DNA of 64,000 nucleotides, from the NCBI RefSeq assembly GCF_033763495.1, contig NZ_JANRKL010000029.1, positions 51,195 to 115,194 on the forward strand, read 5' to 3'. A program made the position numbers and the translations under genes. Position 1 is the stretch's first letter. Each line of letters opens with the position of its first letter. A model generated the notes under the pieces. It was not told the DNA's origin. It made no database searches and saw only the letters and a program-made list of their open reading frames with translations. Below, one piece after another: positions 36,092 to 44,619 of the stretch. This stretch comes from Haliscomenobacter sp033763495. GTDB lineage: Bacteria > Bacteroidota > Bacteroidia > Chitinophagales > Saprospiraceae.

Positions 36092-36904
36092 TTATTTAGG
36101 GCTATTCCTGAACGCCGATTCCAGGCGTTGCAAGTATTGGGAGAAGGTTTGTTTGGTAAACAAACGAAAAGTAAGGGCTGCTTCGTCTAGCAGATTGAGG
36201 TTAAAAAGCGCGTAGTCAAAATGATGCTCTATTCCTGAGCTCAGGTATTCCCGGTTTTTGGCAATCAGAGCCTGTTCCGCGCCGGAGATATTGTTGTCGC
36301 CCCCTGCATCGATGTATTTTTTGAGGCGGGCTTCACAAACTTCCATTGCTTTGCCGAGAATGCTTAAATCCCGGGCCGCATTCCCCAATAACTTGCGCTG
36401 AAAGAGTAAACCTTCCATTGCAATCGCTCGATCTGATTTGATTTCCCGGTCGGTTTTTTCTACCGAGTAATAATGTTCATCAATGTCCTGATTGAACTGA
36501 TTGGCTACATCGCAGTGCAAACGTGCCAATTCAATCATCGGCCCAATGATCGCTCGAAACTTGTTCTCCAAAATTTGGTGGTAGGCCTTTTCACCACGCA
36601 TACTGCCTTGATCGTGTGGGTCGTGGATATCGACGAGGTATTGCACCAAGGTATTGCCCGCAAAAGCCACTGGCTCATGGTCCACTGCACGGGTTTGACT
36701 CAATAATTTAGAAAAGCCAGTGGCAAGCCGCTCAAATTCCCGGTTTTTTTCCAAAATCTCATCCAGCGATTCCTTTCCACCTTCTGGAAAAATCGTATCG
36801 TCCTCGATTGGAGGATAAATTTCTTTCCGTTCCACTTGCTGGTCTTTTTTTTCGCCCGTTCCACCCGGCGGCTCAAAAAAAACATCAAAGGGATTGCTCG
36901 GCAT
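36092..36904 (-). CDS. Unrecognised helical cytosolic protein
   Basis: 270 residues without a signal peptide. The first 55 residues are charged and Pro/Gly-rich (FDVFFEPPGGTGEKKDQQVE); the rest is predicted helical with heptad-like runs (LDEILEKNREFERLATGFSK, KTDREIKSDRAIAMEGLLFQ, NNISGAEQALIAKNREYLSS). No family recognised. It lies upstream of the lipoprotein gene on the same strand. The start codon is 40 bases from a long inverted repeat that occupies the divergent gap with the GH3 gene. Confidence 0.7.
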   Translation of the reverse strand: MPSNPFDVFFEPPGGTGEKKDQQVERKEIYPPIEDDTIFPEGGKESLDEILEKNREFERLATGFSKLLSQTRAVDHEPVAFAGNTLVQYLVDIHDPHDQGSMRGEKAYHQILENKFRAIIGPMIELARLHCDVANQFNQDIDEHYYSVEKTDREIKSDRAIAMEGLLFQRKLLGNAARDLSILGKAMEVCEARLKKYIDAGGDNNISGAEQALIAKNREYLSSGIEHHFDYALFNLNLLDEAALTFRLFTKQTFSQYLQRLESAFRNSPK

Positions 36905-36944
36905 TGGCGCAAGATTTTGCGCTAAGTTAAGGAAAAAGGTTGAG

Positions 36945-37031
36945 AAAGTTGCGGAAGGTTGAGGTTACCACACCCTGCACTTCGACTCCGCTCAGTGACC
37001 GGGTGTGGTTCCCTCAACCTTCCGCAACTTT
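36945..37031. repeat. 31-bp inverted repeat in a divergent gap
   Basis: Arms 36945-36975 and 37001-37031 match at 29 of 31 positions. The left arm contains GTTGCGGAAGGTTGAGG and the loop carries CTTCGACTCCGCTCAGTGAC, nearly the same as the loop at 19141. A T-run follows on the plus strand. Both neighbouring genes start outward from it, so it cannot simply be a terminator for their ends. Confidence 0.88.
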
Positions 37032-37051
37032 TTTTCCCATTTCTACAAATT

Positions 37052-38590
37052 ATGCGTACCTTGATCACTATGCGGAGACTTGTGAATGCTTTTTTCAACC
37101 GCCTGCACCATTATCGCTACCGTTTAATTCGGAGCTACATGGACAAACCCCACCGGATCCAGCAAGCGCAACTACAAGAGCTTTTGCTTTTTGCGGCGGA
37201 TACCGAGTGGGGCAAATCGCATTTTTTCCAAGACGTGCATACTGCTGAAGATTTTCGTCAGGCTACTGCCCTAACGGATTATGAGGACCTCAAACCCTTC
37301 ATCAATCGAATGATGCTGGGCGAACGCGATGTGTTGTGGCCAGGGCGAGTCAACTGGTTTTCCAAATCATCGGGCACCACCAACGATAAAAGTAAGTTCA
37401 TCCCGGTTTCTCCACAGAATCTTTACAAATGCCATATTCGGGGCTCCTGGGATACCATGAGTTTGTACTACCACAATCGCCCCCAGGCTACCCAGTTTGC
37501 GGATAAAAGTATGCTGATGGGAGGCAGCCTCAGTCGTTTTGAGTCCCATCCATCAACTATAGTAGGTGATGTAAGTGCCATCATGATCCAGCACATGCCC
37601 TGGGTGGCCCGGCCTTTTTTTATCCCCGATTTTGAAACAGCACTCTTACCCAATTGGGAAGAAAAACTGGAAAAACTGGCCCTTGAAGGGGCCCGGACAT
37701 CCAATGTGGTGATGATTGGTGGGGTGCCGACCTGGACCGTGGTGCTTTTTCGTCGCATTTTGGAGCTTACCGGCAAAAGCAATATGCTGGAGGTATGGCC
37801 AAAGTTCCAGGTTTACACTCATGGTGGAGTCAGTTTCACCCCCTACCGTCAACAGTTCCAAAGTTTCTTCCCCTCCCCCACCGTCGACTATCAGGAAATT
37901 TACAATGCCTCGGAGGGTTTCTTTGCTGTTCAAGATACTTTAGGCGAAGAAGGTATGTTGCTGTTGCTCAACAATGGTATTTATTATGAATTCATCCCCA
38001 TGAGTGAGTGGGAAAAAAACAATCCACAGGCCATCTCTTTGACGGAAGTAGAAGTGGGAAAAAATTACGCCTTGGTCATCAGCACCAATTCTGGGCTTTG
38101 GCGTTACCTGCCAGGTGATACCGTTATTTTTACGTCCGTGAATCCCTACCGAATTAAGGTGAGTGGCCGCACCAAACAATTCGTCAATGCCTTTGGAGAA
38201 GAAGTAATGGTAGATAATACCGATAAAGCCCTGGCCGAAGCCTGTCTGCTCACTGGTGCCGAGGTCCAGGAGTACACCGTAGCTCCCGTATATTTTGAAG
38301 GGTCTGCACGAGGCGGCCACCAATGGATCATTGAATTCGTAAAAGAGCCTCTTGATTTGACGGCCTTCGCCCAATTGCTGGACCTTAAACTTCAACACAT
38401 CAACTCAGATTACGAAGCCAAGCGTTACCGCAATATGGCTATGCTTCCGCTGAGCATTAAAGTGGTTCCCAAAGGTACTTTTCACAATTGGTTGCGCGCC
38501 AAAGGCAAAATGGGAGGCCAACATAAGGTGCCTCGTTTGGCCAATCATCGGAATTACATCGACGAAATCCTGGGGCATGTAGGGGCTTGA
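37052..38590 (+). CDS. GH3-type adenylate-forming enzyme
   Basis: 512 residues from ATG 37052; ATG 37070 is an alternative and the longer frame from 36959 runs through the repeat. The family signature is present: the ATP-binding SKSSGTTNDKSKFIPVS, YQEIYNASEGFFAVQD and the C-terminal domain with TDKALAEACLLTGAEVQEYT and HQWIIEFVKEPLD. Plant GH3 enzymes conjugate amino acids to auxin and other acids; bacterial relatives occur widely and their substrates are mostly unknown. An acyl-adenylate mechanism is inferred. Confidence 0.88.
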   Translation: MRTLITMRRLVNAFFNRLHHYRYRLIRSYMDKPHRIQQAQLQELLLFAADTEWGKSHFFQDVHTAEDFRQATALTDYEDLKPFINRMMLGERDVLWPGRVNWFSKSSGTTNDKSKFIPVSPQNLYKCHIRGSWDTMSLYYHNRPQATQFADKSMLMGGSLSRFESHPSTIVGDVSAIMIQHMPWVARPFFIPDFETALLPNWEEKLEKLALEGARTSNVVMIGGVPTWTVVLFRRILELTGKSNMLEVWPKFQVYTHGGVSFTPYRQQFQSFFPSPTVDYQEIYNASEGFFAVQDTLGEEGMLLLLNNGIYYEFIPMSEWEKNNPQAISLTEVEVGKNYALVISTNSGLWRYLPGDTVIFTSVNPYRIKVSGRTKQFVNAFGEEVMVDNTDKALAEACLLTGAEVQEYTVAPVYFEGSARGGHQWIIEFVKEPLDLTAFAQLLDLKLQHINSDYEAKRYRNMAMLPLSIKVVPKGTFHNWLRAKGKMGGQHKVPRLANHRNYIDEILGHVGA

Positions 38591-38601
38591 TTTCTTTTAT
38601 A

Positions 38602-38645
38602 TGCCAAAATGGCATTTTGTTTTTTATCTTTCAGCCAAAATGGCA
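38602..38645. promoter_or_regulatory. Paired GCCAAAATGGC operators before hsp20
   Basis: TGCCAAAATGGCA at 38602-38614 and GCCAAAATGGCA at 38634-38645, each an inverted repeat GCCA-AAA-TGGC, with centres 31 bp apart, three helical turns, placing two dimer sites on one face of the DNA. They lie about 100 bases before hsp20, so a heat-shock or stress repressor is the natural candidate. No other copy was noticed in the window. Confidence 0.6.
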
Positions 38646-38748
38646 CCCTTTATTTTATTTCTTGCCAATTTGTACACTCTTATGGCATTGGAATGTGCTT
38701 TGCTTACCAGAAAGCAGAAAACATTTAAAAACAAAAAATCCAACTACC

Positions 38749-39195
38749 ATGAAAGTTGTAGCTGTTAAACCACAAATTCCATCTGTATTCGTCGACAAAT
38801 CCTTCGACCAATTGATCAATCGTTTCTTTGGCCCAGAAGTATCTTTTGGTCCTTTCCGCGACTGGGTTGAAAACCGCCCAGCTGTGAACATCGTGGAAAC
38901 GGAAACCAATTTCCGCATCGAATTGGCCGCTCCAGGTTTGAACAAGGAAGATTTCGACATCAAAGTTGAAAAGGACACCCTGAGCATTTCCGCCAAAAAA
39001 GAAAGCACTACTGTGGAAGGTGAAAAAGTAAAAGTGCGTGAGTTTGCTTACACGAGCTTCCAACGCAATTTCACTTTACCCAAAACTGTAGACGCTGAAG
39101 CCATCGAGGCGCGTTATGACAATGGTGTGCTGGTTTTGGCGCTGCCTAAGAAAGAAGAGGCGCTGCCAAAGTCTCGCCAGATCACGATTGGTTAA
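38749..39195 (+). CDS. Hsp20/alpha-crystallin family small heat-shock protein
   Basis: 148 residues from ATG 38749; the frame extends upstream through the operator region and is trimmed. The alpha-crystallin domain runs from about residue 40: PAVNIVETETNFRIELAAPG, FDIKVEKDTLSISAKKEST, REFAYTSFQRNFTLPKTVDA and the A...GVLVLALPKKE motif near the end. The C-terminal IxI-type tail is replaced by SRQITIG. It is an ATP-independent holdase chaperone. Paired operators upstream suggest stress control. Confidence 0.93.
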   Translation: MKVVAVKPQIPSVFVDKSFDQLINRFFGPEVSFGPFRDWVENRPAVNIVETETNFRIELAAPGLNKEDFDIKVEKDTLSISAKKESTTVEGEKVKVREFAYTSFQRNFTLPKTVDAEAIEARYDNGVLVLALPKKEEALPKSRQITIG

Positions 39196-39199
39196 CTTA

Positions 39200-39283
39200 G
39201 TTATAAATGATGAATGATAAGTGATGAATTTTTCCAAAGCGACGCTGTTGCCAGTTCATCACTTATCATTCATCACTCATAAC
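39200..39283. repeat. 29-bp inverted repeat after hsp20
   Basis: Arms 39200-39228 and 39255-39283 match at 27 of 29 positions. The left arm is built from TGATGAA words (GATGAATGATAAGTGATGAA). Loop 26 bases. It starts 5 bases after the hsp20 stop and probably serves as its terminator. Confidence 0.87.
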
Positions 39284-39559
39284 TATTGAAAAAAAATACC
39301 GTTTCCGCCAACTTTTTTACTCTAGATATTGTCTTGTTAGAATAAAATGCATATATTCAAGGCAGATTGTGATGAACTTTTTCCCTTGGGTTCTGTTCAA
39401 AACGATACATTCATCAAAGTTGATTTCTGTCGCCCTTGTGACGCAGAAAAAAGCAAAATGCGAAACTTTTTGCTTGAAAATATAGTTTATAAGGTATCAG
39501 TAAGTTGCTAAGCTTGCTGCACTTATCAACGAAAAGTTTATAGGTTAGTTAATAGGGTT
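39284..39559. other. AT-rich intergenic region between hsp20 and NACHT gene
   Basis: About 276 bases with no convincing frame, promoter or RNA motif. GTTTATAAGG and GTTTATAGG-like words recur (39485 on and 39535 on). A plus-strand hairpin with T-run lies just beyond, inside the NACHT gene 3' end, implying some plus-strand transcript crosses this stretch. Confidence 0.4.
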
Positions 39560-41653
39560 TTAGGTGTTTTTTGGGGCCGACACGCTTTGTAGTCGGCCTT
39601 TTTTGTTTTTGGGTGTTGGTTCAATCCAAAGGTCGGCAAAATAGTCTTGAATGATGCGGTGGCGAAAGCGCCAGGTAGCACCGTCGGACTCCATAAGCTT
39701 ACTAGTCACCATTTCATTCAAGAAATCAACAAGTTTTAGTGGTAGTGCTCCTTTCCAAAAGAGCAGTAGCCTAAGGTGCCAATGTCTTAAAATTGAAAAA
39801 TGTAAGGCTTTCATCGAAGCATAGAATCGCTGGTATGGTTTGCTAATTTTAATGAACTCAGAAGATTCTTTTTTACTTAAACTTTCAAGGCCAAAAAAAC
39901 GCCAATAAATAAGTCCAATTACCACACCAAAGAACAATGCAATATACAACAGCGTTGTAAGGGTATCAGCAGCTAAACCTATCATCTGAGGTAGAATAGA
40001 TGAAAATAACAAAACAAAAATAAGTGTAGCAGCTATTGTCAAGATTAAGACAATAAAGAAGCTCTTGAGGTAGTGCCAATACACCCTAAATGAGCGATGT
40101 ACAATCTCAATTGTATCAATTTTCGGTATCGATTTACTACTAAGGGTCAACATTAGCCAAATAACTATTCCTGAAACTAACCCAATGATTAAACCCACTA
40201 TGGGACCTAAAGCTAGCATTATTCCTAATCCGTTAAAATTAGCTTCACTAGTTATCACCAAAATCAATGTTAAAAACACCATAAATAAAACGCCGAAAAC
40301 CAGGCCAAAATCCAAGCCCAAAACTACTCCGAAACAAAAATACGCTACTCCTCTTGTCATCCACATCCAAGAAAACCACCAATCGTATTGCAGATCTTTT
40401 AACTCGAAGTCTACTTTTTTATGCTGGTTACTTCTATTTGCCAGAAATGCTAACCAGCGTTGGCTTTCTTCAACTGAATACAATTCTGAGATTTTAGCCA
40501 ATTGATAATCAGTGAATATTGTCATTATTTCAGAATGAATGCCAGTTACATCATTAGATCTGAAAGTTGGGATTTTTCCAGCAAAAAGAAGTTGCAATGT
40601 GTTGAAATAAAAAGGGATTTTCACTATTTCCTTTAATGCTGGATTGTTCTGGATTGCTAAAAACAAAGGTCTTGCTTCAGGTTCTGTATAACTCATTCTT
40701 TCCAATTCTTTTTCTAGTTGCTCACTTGACAAAGGCCCTACTTCTATTTGCAAATTTACCCTGGCATCTTCTTGAGCTTGTTTGTATTCTTCAATGCGGG
40801 AGGTAATTACAAACCGCCGTCCTGCTACTGCGCCATATTCTGCAATTGCCGCCAAACAGGAAGACATAGCTTCTATCTCTTTCAATTCATCTAAGCCATC
40901 CAATAATAAGATTAACCCTGTTTGATTGACAATCCTTTTCGCGCTGGCCATGTTAATGCTTAATTCAGCAGTAACAATTTCTTCTAACCAAGTTTCTAAT
41001 TTTGTGTAGGAGCTTTCCCAAGTAGCTAAATTCAATATGAGAGGGAGAGCATCCTCTTCTAATTCCATCAAGCGTTGAGCTAACTGTAGCAAAAGTGTGA
41101 TTTTTCCAGCACCTGGCTGCCCGATGATCAACAAACGCCCATGCGCATCCTGAAAAGTTTCACCTATTTCATCTCTGATTTCTAAGTGATTAAACGGCAC
41201 AAAAGTTGAAGCAATTAAATCACTAGTCCCCTCACTAGAGACGAAACGCCGCAGGTTTACAGGTTGATGTGAGGCTAATTTTTGTTCTAACCTGTTTCCA
41301 TATCTTTCCAATAAATAGTCTCTCAATTCTCGGTGTGCCTTACTAAGCTCATTATTCCCTTGTTCGATGGTTTTTATCAAGCCCAAAATATCACGGGAAA
41401 TACGATTGAAGCCAATAATATTTTCTTCATTCGTCAATGTACCTAAACGATTTTCTTGATCGTGTTTGTTCAAACGTATCAAAAGCATTGAAATTTGCTC
41501 TTCAAATGAAGCGTCATTCAAGTGTTGTAACTCTTTGAGCGCTTCCTCTAAGTATGCATTTCTAATAGCCACTTTAGCTGCATTAAGATGCCGCTTTGTT
41601 TTAAGCAATTGCTTATGCGTTAACTTTTGCTGATTTGTAATTTTGAAAAACAT
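39560..41653 (-). CDS. EAD11-like/NACHT NTPase with membrane segments
   Basis: 697 residues from ATG 41653, 10 bases after the MmeI-like stop; a longer frame overlaps that gene. About residues 20-98 resemble effector-associated domain 11 (KRHLNAAKVAIRNAYLEEAL, NEENIIGFNRISRDILGLIK). The NACHT ATPase follows: Walker A GQPGAGKITLLL at 178-189, Walker B LILLLDGLDEL about 247-257 and RRFVITSRIEEY. Lys184 is followed by Ile185 instead of Thr/Ser, a single-base (ACC to ATC) change that removes the Mg-ligand. About residues 428-585 hold five to seven hydrophobic helices, then the winged-helix end (RFRHRIIQDYFADLW). EAD-NACHT proteins are predicted invasion sensors that recruit effectors; membrane action is inferred. 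Confidence 0.82.
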   Translation of the reverse strand: MFFKITNQQKLTHKQLLKTKRHLNAAKVAIRNAYLEEALKELQHLNDASFEEQISMLLIRLNKHDQENRLGTLTNEENIIGFNRISRDILGLIKTIEQGNNELSKAHRELRDYLLERYGNRLEQKLASHQPVNLRRFVSSEGTSDLIASTFVPFNHLEIRDEIGETFQDAHGRLLIIGQPGAGKITLLLQLAQRLMELEEDALPLILNLATWESSYTKLETWLEEIVTAELSINMASAKRIVNQTGLILLLDGLDELKEIEAMSSCLAAIAEYGAVAGRRFVITSRIEEYKQAQEDARVNLQIEVGPLSSEQLEKELERMSYTEPEARPLFLAIQNNPALKEIVKIPFYFNTLQLLFAGKIPTFRSNDVTGIHSEIMTIFTDYQLAKISELYSVEESQRWLAFLANRSNQHKKVDFELKDLQYDWWFSWMWMTRGVAYFCFGVVLGLDFGLVFGVLFMVFLTLILVITSEANFNGLGIMLALGPIVGLIIGLVSGIVIWLMLTLSSKSIPKIDTIEIVHRSFRVYWHYLKSFFIVLILTIAATLIFVLLFSSILPQMIGLAADTLTTLLYIALFFGVVIGLIYWRFFGLESLSKKESSEFIKISKPYQRFYASMKALHFSILRHWHLRLLLFWKGALPLKLVDFLNEMVTSKLMESDGATWRFRHRIIQDYFADLWIEPTPKNKKGRLQSVSAPKNT
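39575..39604 (+). terminator. Plus-strand terminator inside the NACHT gene 3' end
   Basis: GGCCGAC (39575-39581) pairs with GTCGGCC (39592-39598), loop 10, followed by TTTTTTG on the plus strand. It is oriented to stop plus-strand transcripts entering from the hsp20 side; it overlaps the last codons of the minus-strand NACHT gene. Confidence 0.65.
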
Positions 41654-41663
41654 AGCATATGAT

Positions 41664-44555
41664 TTAATTTTTTTTCGATTTTTTCTTCGACTCTCCTCCA
41701 AACATCGGTGCCGTATACTGTTCATACAACCCAAACAAAAATTCTATTCTGCTCAACTCCGTCCCAAAAGCCTGCGCCCGATAGCACAAATCCACCGCCT
41801 TATCCAAAGCCTGATGGGCTTTGACTAGATCGGGCGGCATCGTGATGGGATCGTATAAGTCCGCCAGGCTGCTGTTTGGGTATTTGGCACGGGTGTCCAA
41901 TACAAGTTGGGCTGCTTCTTCGACTTTTTTCTTTTGGGATTCGGTGGGATTTAGGGGAAAGGGGTAGTTGTTGTAGACGATAGAGTTGGAGTATCTAAAA
42001 TCGCTTTTTAATCTACCACAAACATACCTTACCCAAGTCATGTGCATTTCTGAAGTCAACAAACCAAACAAGAATGAATCAGCATTTGGAATGATTTGAA
42101 GAGTATTGCTTGCAATAATTTCAGGCTCTAAAAATGCAACTGGTATATATTTTCTTCGCTCCGAGGAAACTTCTGGAATTGCTAGGTAATTAGAATTTGG
42201 TTGTGCTATTTGAGCAAATAAAGTTGGGGTTATCGCTTTATTTCGGGTAGCCGATGCTACACTTGCCAATCTGAATTCTTTTACTTTTTCTAACCGCTTA
42301 ATAATTTCTTTCAAATTTCGTAAATCGTTGGGGTCAGCATCTTTAAGCCACAAACACCACCTCATTCTTCCATTGATGAAATCACCCCCGCTTAAAAATG
42401 GTCTAATGTATTTCAAAGCATTGGGTTCATTAGCAAGGAAATCATTTTTCTCCTCATTTGATGTAAAAATCAGATAACCTCCATCTGATGGTTTATTACC
42501 CCACACCATTTTAGGTACATTGCACAACGGAATTGAGCGGTTTGGTATAACGATATCCGGCCCTTCTACGAGATATGGGTTGATACGTTTTACGGAAATT
42601 TGATGCGGCTCTCCTTTACTGTTTTGATACTCATATAATGCCTTGTATGGAGTATCATAATTGGCGAACCCAATTATCACACAATGTACGGCAGCATTAC
42701 CTTTAGCTTCGTTGTTCCAACGAAATGTACGATGAGCGAAATGAATTTTTACTTTAAACTCAACTAAAAGAGACATCCAAAGCAGCCCAACTTGTTCTCC
42801 TTGTGAAATTGAATTGGTCGACACAAAACCAACCTTGGTTGATGTGTTTTGGATAAAATCAGCAGCTTTGTAATACCAAGCCGAAACATAATCCAGTACC
42901 CCATAGCCTTTTACTTTTCGAAATATGAAGGCCATATCCGCTTTTTGTCCTGGCGTTTGATAATGATGTCCAATAAAAGGTGGGTTCCCCAAAATATAAT
43001 CAAAAAATACATCTTCACTGCCAGTTACTGTAGTCATTGAAGTGCCCGAAAACAAGTTGACCTTTTTGGTGTACACATTCACTGTTTGATACTCAGCAGT
43101 TGGTTCTCTGACTTCAATTATGTTCACATTCTCAGCACGAATATCATAAGAGCTACCCTTCAATAGGTCTCTCCAGTCAATGCGCAAGGCATTCCCATGT
43201 ACAATTTTCGCCGACTTATTCAGCGGCAAGCGCAGGAAGTACTGCCCAAACTCCTCCGATACCCGCAAATTCATCTGGTGATCCATCAGCCACATGGCCA
43301 CTTCCGCTACCCGCGCCGGGAACTCATCGTACTCAATCCCCGCAAACTGGTCAACGTCGACCAACATAATGTCGCGGACATTGAGGAAGCCTTGCCCGGT
43401 TTTGTTCAACTCACGCAGGATCAGCAACTCCAATTCACGCAACTCCCGGTAGGAAATGATGAGAAAATTGCCGCAACCACAGGCTGGATCCAAAAAACGA
43501 AGTTTGGCTATTTTTCGGTGGAGCTCGTTGAGCTTGTTGCGGTTGTTTTTGGCCTTTTCAAATTCGGCGTATAGGTCATCCAAAAACAATGGTTTGATGA
43601 CCTTTTGGATGTTTTTTTCAGAGGTATAATGTGCTCCCAAGTTGCGGCGTTCCTTGGGGTTCATCACCGCCTGGAACATACTCCCAAAAATAGCAGGTGA
43701 AATTTTACTCCAATCCAAAGCACAACAATGCAGGAGCATTTCCCGCATTTTGCTATCAAAAGCCGCCAGTGGCAGCATTTCTTCAAAAAGTTTGCCGTTG
43801 ACGTAAGGGAATGAAGTCAGGGTTTCATCCAAAGTTGTCAGACGTTTTTCAGGTGGCGTATTGAGCACCTGAAACAAGTTGGCTAGATGCAAAGCCAGGT
43901 CGCTCCCATCTGGCTTGGTATAGTTGTCGACAAAATCCTGGAACTGCGTGCGTTCAAAAATACCAGTATCCTCCGCAAAAAGGCAAAAAAGCAAACGCAC
44001 CAAATATACTTCTAGCGCATGTCCTTTGTATCCAGCCTCCTCTAGGCGGTCGTGCAAGCGCCCCATGCGCTCGGCAGCTTCAATGTTTACAGGGTCCTCC
44101 TCTTTGTAAATTCGTTTTTGGTACCCCGCAATAAATCCAAAAAGGTGAACCTGAGCAGGCAATTCGCGCAGTTCGAACTCGTTTTGAGTGCCTGTATCCA
44201 AGTCATAAAGACGAAATCGTTGAAAATCGGAGACGAGAATGTATTTGGGTAATTCGTGTTCTTTGAGGCCAGGGAAGTAGTCTTTTGCTTGTTGAGCGGC
44301 TTTATCGAGGTCTTTTCCTCGTGATTTGTGTTCGACCAAAATCACCCCTTTCCACAACAAATCGATGAAGCCCTGTTTTGCGTCTGCTTTTTTAACGGGC
44401 GTTTCAAAAGTCGCTACGCGCCGCCGTGAAATGCCGAAAACATCGAAGAAGCTGTCCCAAAATGACTTGGCCTCGGCATCTTCGCTACTTTCTTTTTCCC
44501 ATTCTTTGGCAAAGGTTATCGCTCTTGATTTTATTTCATTCCAACTCAGGGGCAT
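41664..44555 (-). CDS. MmeI-like type IIL restriction-modification enzyme
   Basis: 963 residues, close to MmeI (919). N-terminal nuclease: Asp65 in FIDLLWKG and Glu75/Lys77 in VILVEHKSRG, the same D-x9-ExK spacing as MmeI. A helical linker (about 150-300) leads to an N6-adenine methylase with motif I FLDPACGCGNFL (354-365) and NPPFIGHHY (524-532), then target-recognition and C-terminal helical parts. In this family one polypeptide cuts DNA about 20 bases from an asymmetric site and methylates one strand for protection. DNA from about 43,190 to 41,990 (residues 455-855) is visibly more AT-rich than the flanks, suggesting exchange of the specificity region. A NACHT gene follows 10 bases later. 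Confidence 0.9.
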   Translation of the reverse strand: MPLSWNEIKSRAITFAKEWEKESSEDAEAKSFWDSFFDVFGISRRRVATFETPVKKADAKQGFIDLLWKGVILVEHKSRGKDLDKAAQQAKDYFPGLKEHELPKYILVSDFQRFRLYDLDTGTQNEFELRELPAQVHLFGFIAGYQKRIYKEEDPVNIEAAERMGRLHDRLEEAGYKGHALEVYLVRLLFCLFAEDTGIFERTQFQDFVDNYTKPDGSDLALHLANLFQVLNTPPEKRLTTLDETLTSFPYVNGKLFEEMLPLAAFDSKMREMLLHCCALDWSKISPAIFGSMFQAVMNPKERRNLGAHYTSEKNIQKVIKPLFLDDLYAEFEKAKNNRNKLNELHRKIAKLRFLDPACGCGNFLIISYRELRELELLILRELNKTGQGFLNVRDIMLVDVDQFAGIEYDEFPARVAEVAMWLMDHQMNLRVSEEFGQYFLRLPLNKSAKIVHGNALRIDWRDLLKGSSYDIRAENVNIIEVREPTAEYQTVNVYTKKVNLFSGTSMTTVTGSEDVFFDYILGNPPFIGHHYQTPGQKADMAFIFRKVKGYGVLDYVSAWYYKAADFIQNTSTKVGFVSTNSISQGEQVGLLWMSLLVEFKVKIHFAHRTFRWNNEAKGNAAVHCVIIGFANYDTPYKALYEYQNSKGEPHQISVKRINPYLVEGPDIVIPNRSIPLCNVPKMVWGNKPSDGGYLIFTSNEEKNDFLANEPNALKYIRPFLSGGDFINGRMRWCLWLKDADPNDLRNLKEIIKRLEKVKEFRLASVASATRNKAITPTLFAQIAQPNSNYLAIPEVSSERRKYIPVAFLEPEIIASNTLQIIPNADSFLFGLLTSEMHMTWVRYVCGRLKSDFRYSNSIVYNNYPFPLNPTESQKKKVEEAAQLVLDTRAKYPNSSLADLYDPITMPPDLVKAHQALDKAVDLCYRAQAFGTELSRIEFLFGLYEQYTAPMFGGESKKKSKKN

Positions 44556-44569
44556 ATAGGTCTTTTTGA

Positions 44570-44577
44570 CAAATGTA
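44570..44577 (-). promoter_or_regulatory. Probable -7 box of the MmeI-like/NACHT operon
   Basis: On the minus strand TACATTTG matches TAnnTTTG and lies only 14 bases before the start codon, implying a very short leader. No matching -33 TTTG at 19-21 bases was found. Confidence 0.4.
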
Positions 44578-44619
44578 TCCTTTTTCTTTTACATAATACA
44601 CCCACAAAACCCAAGTAAT

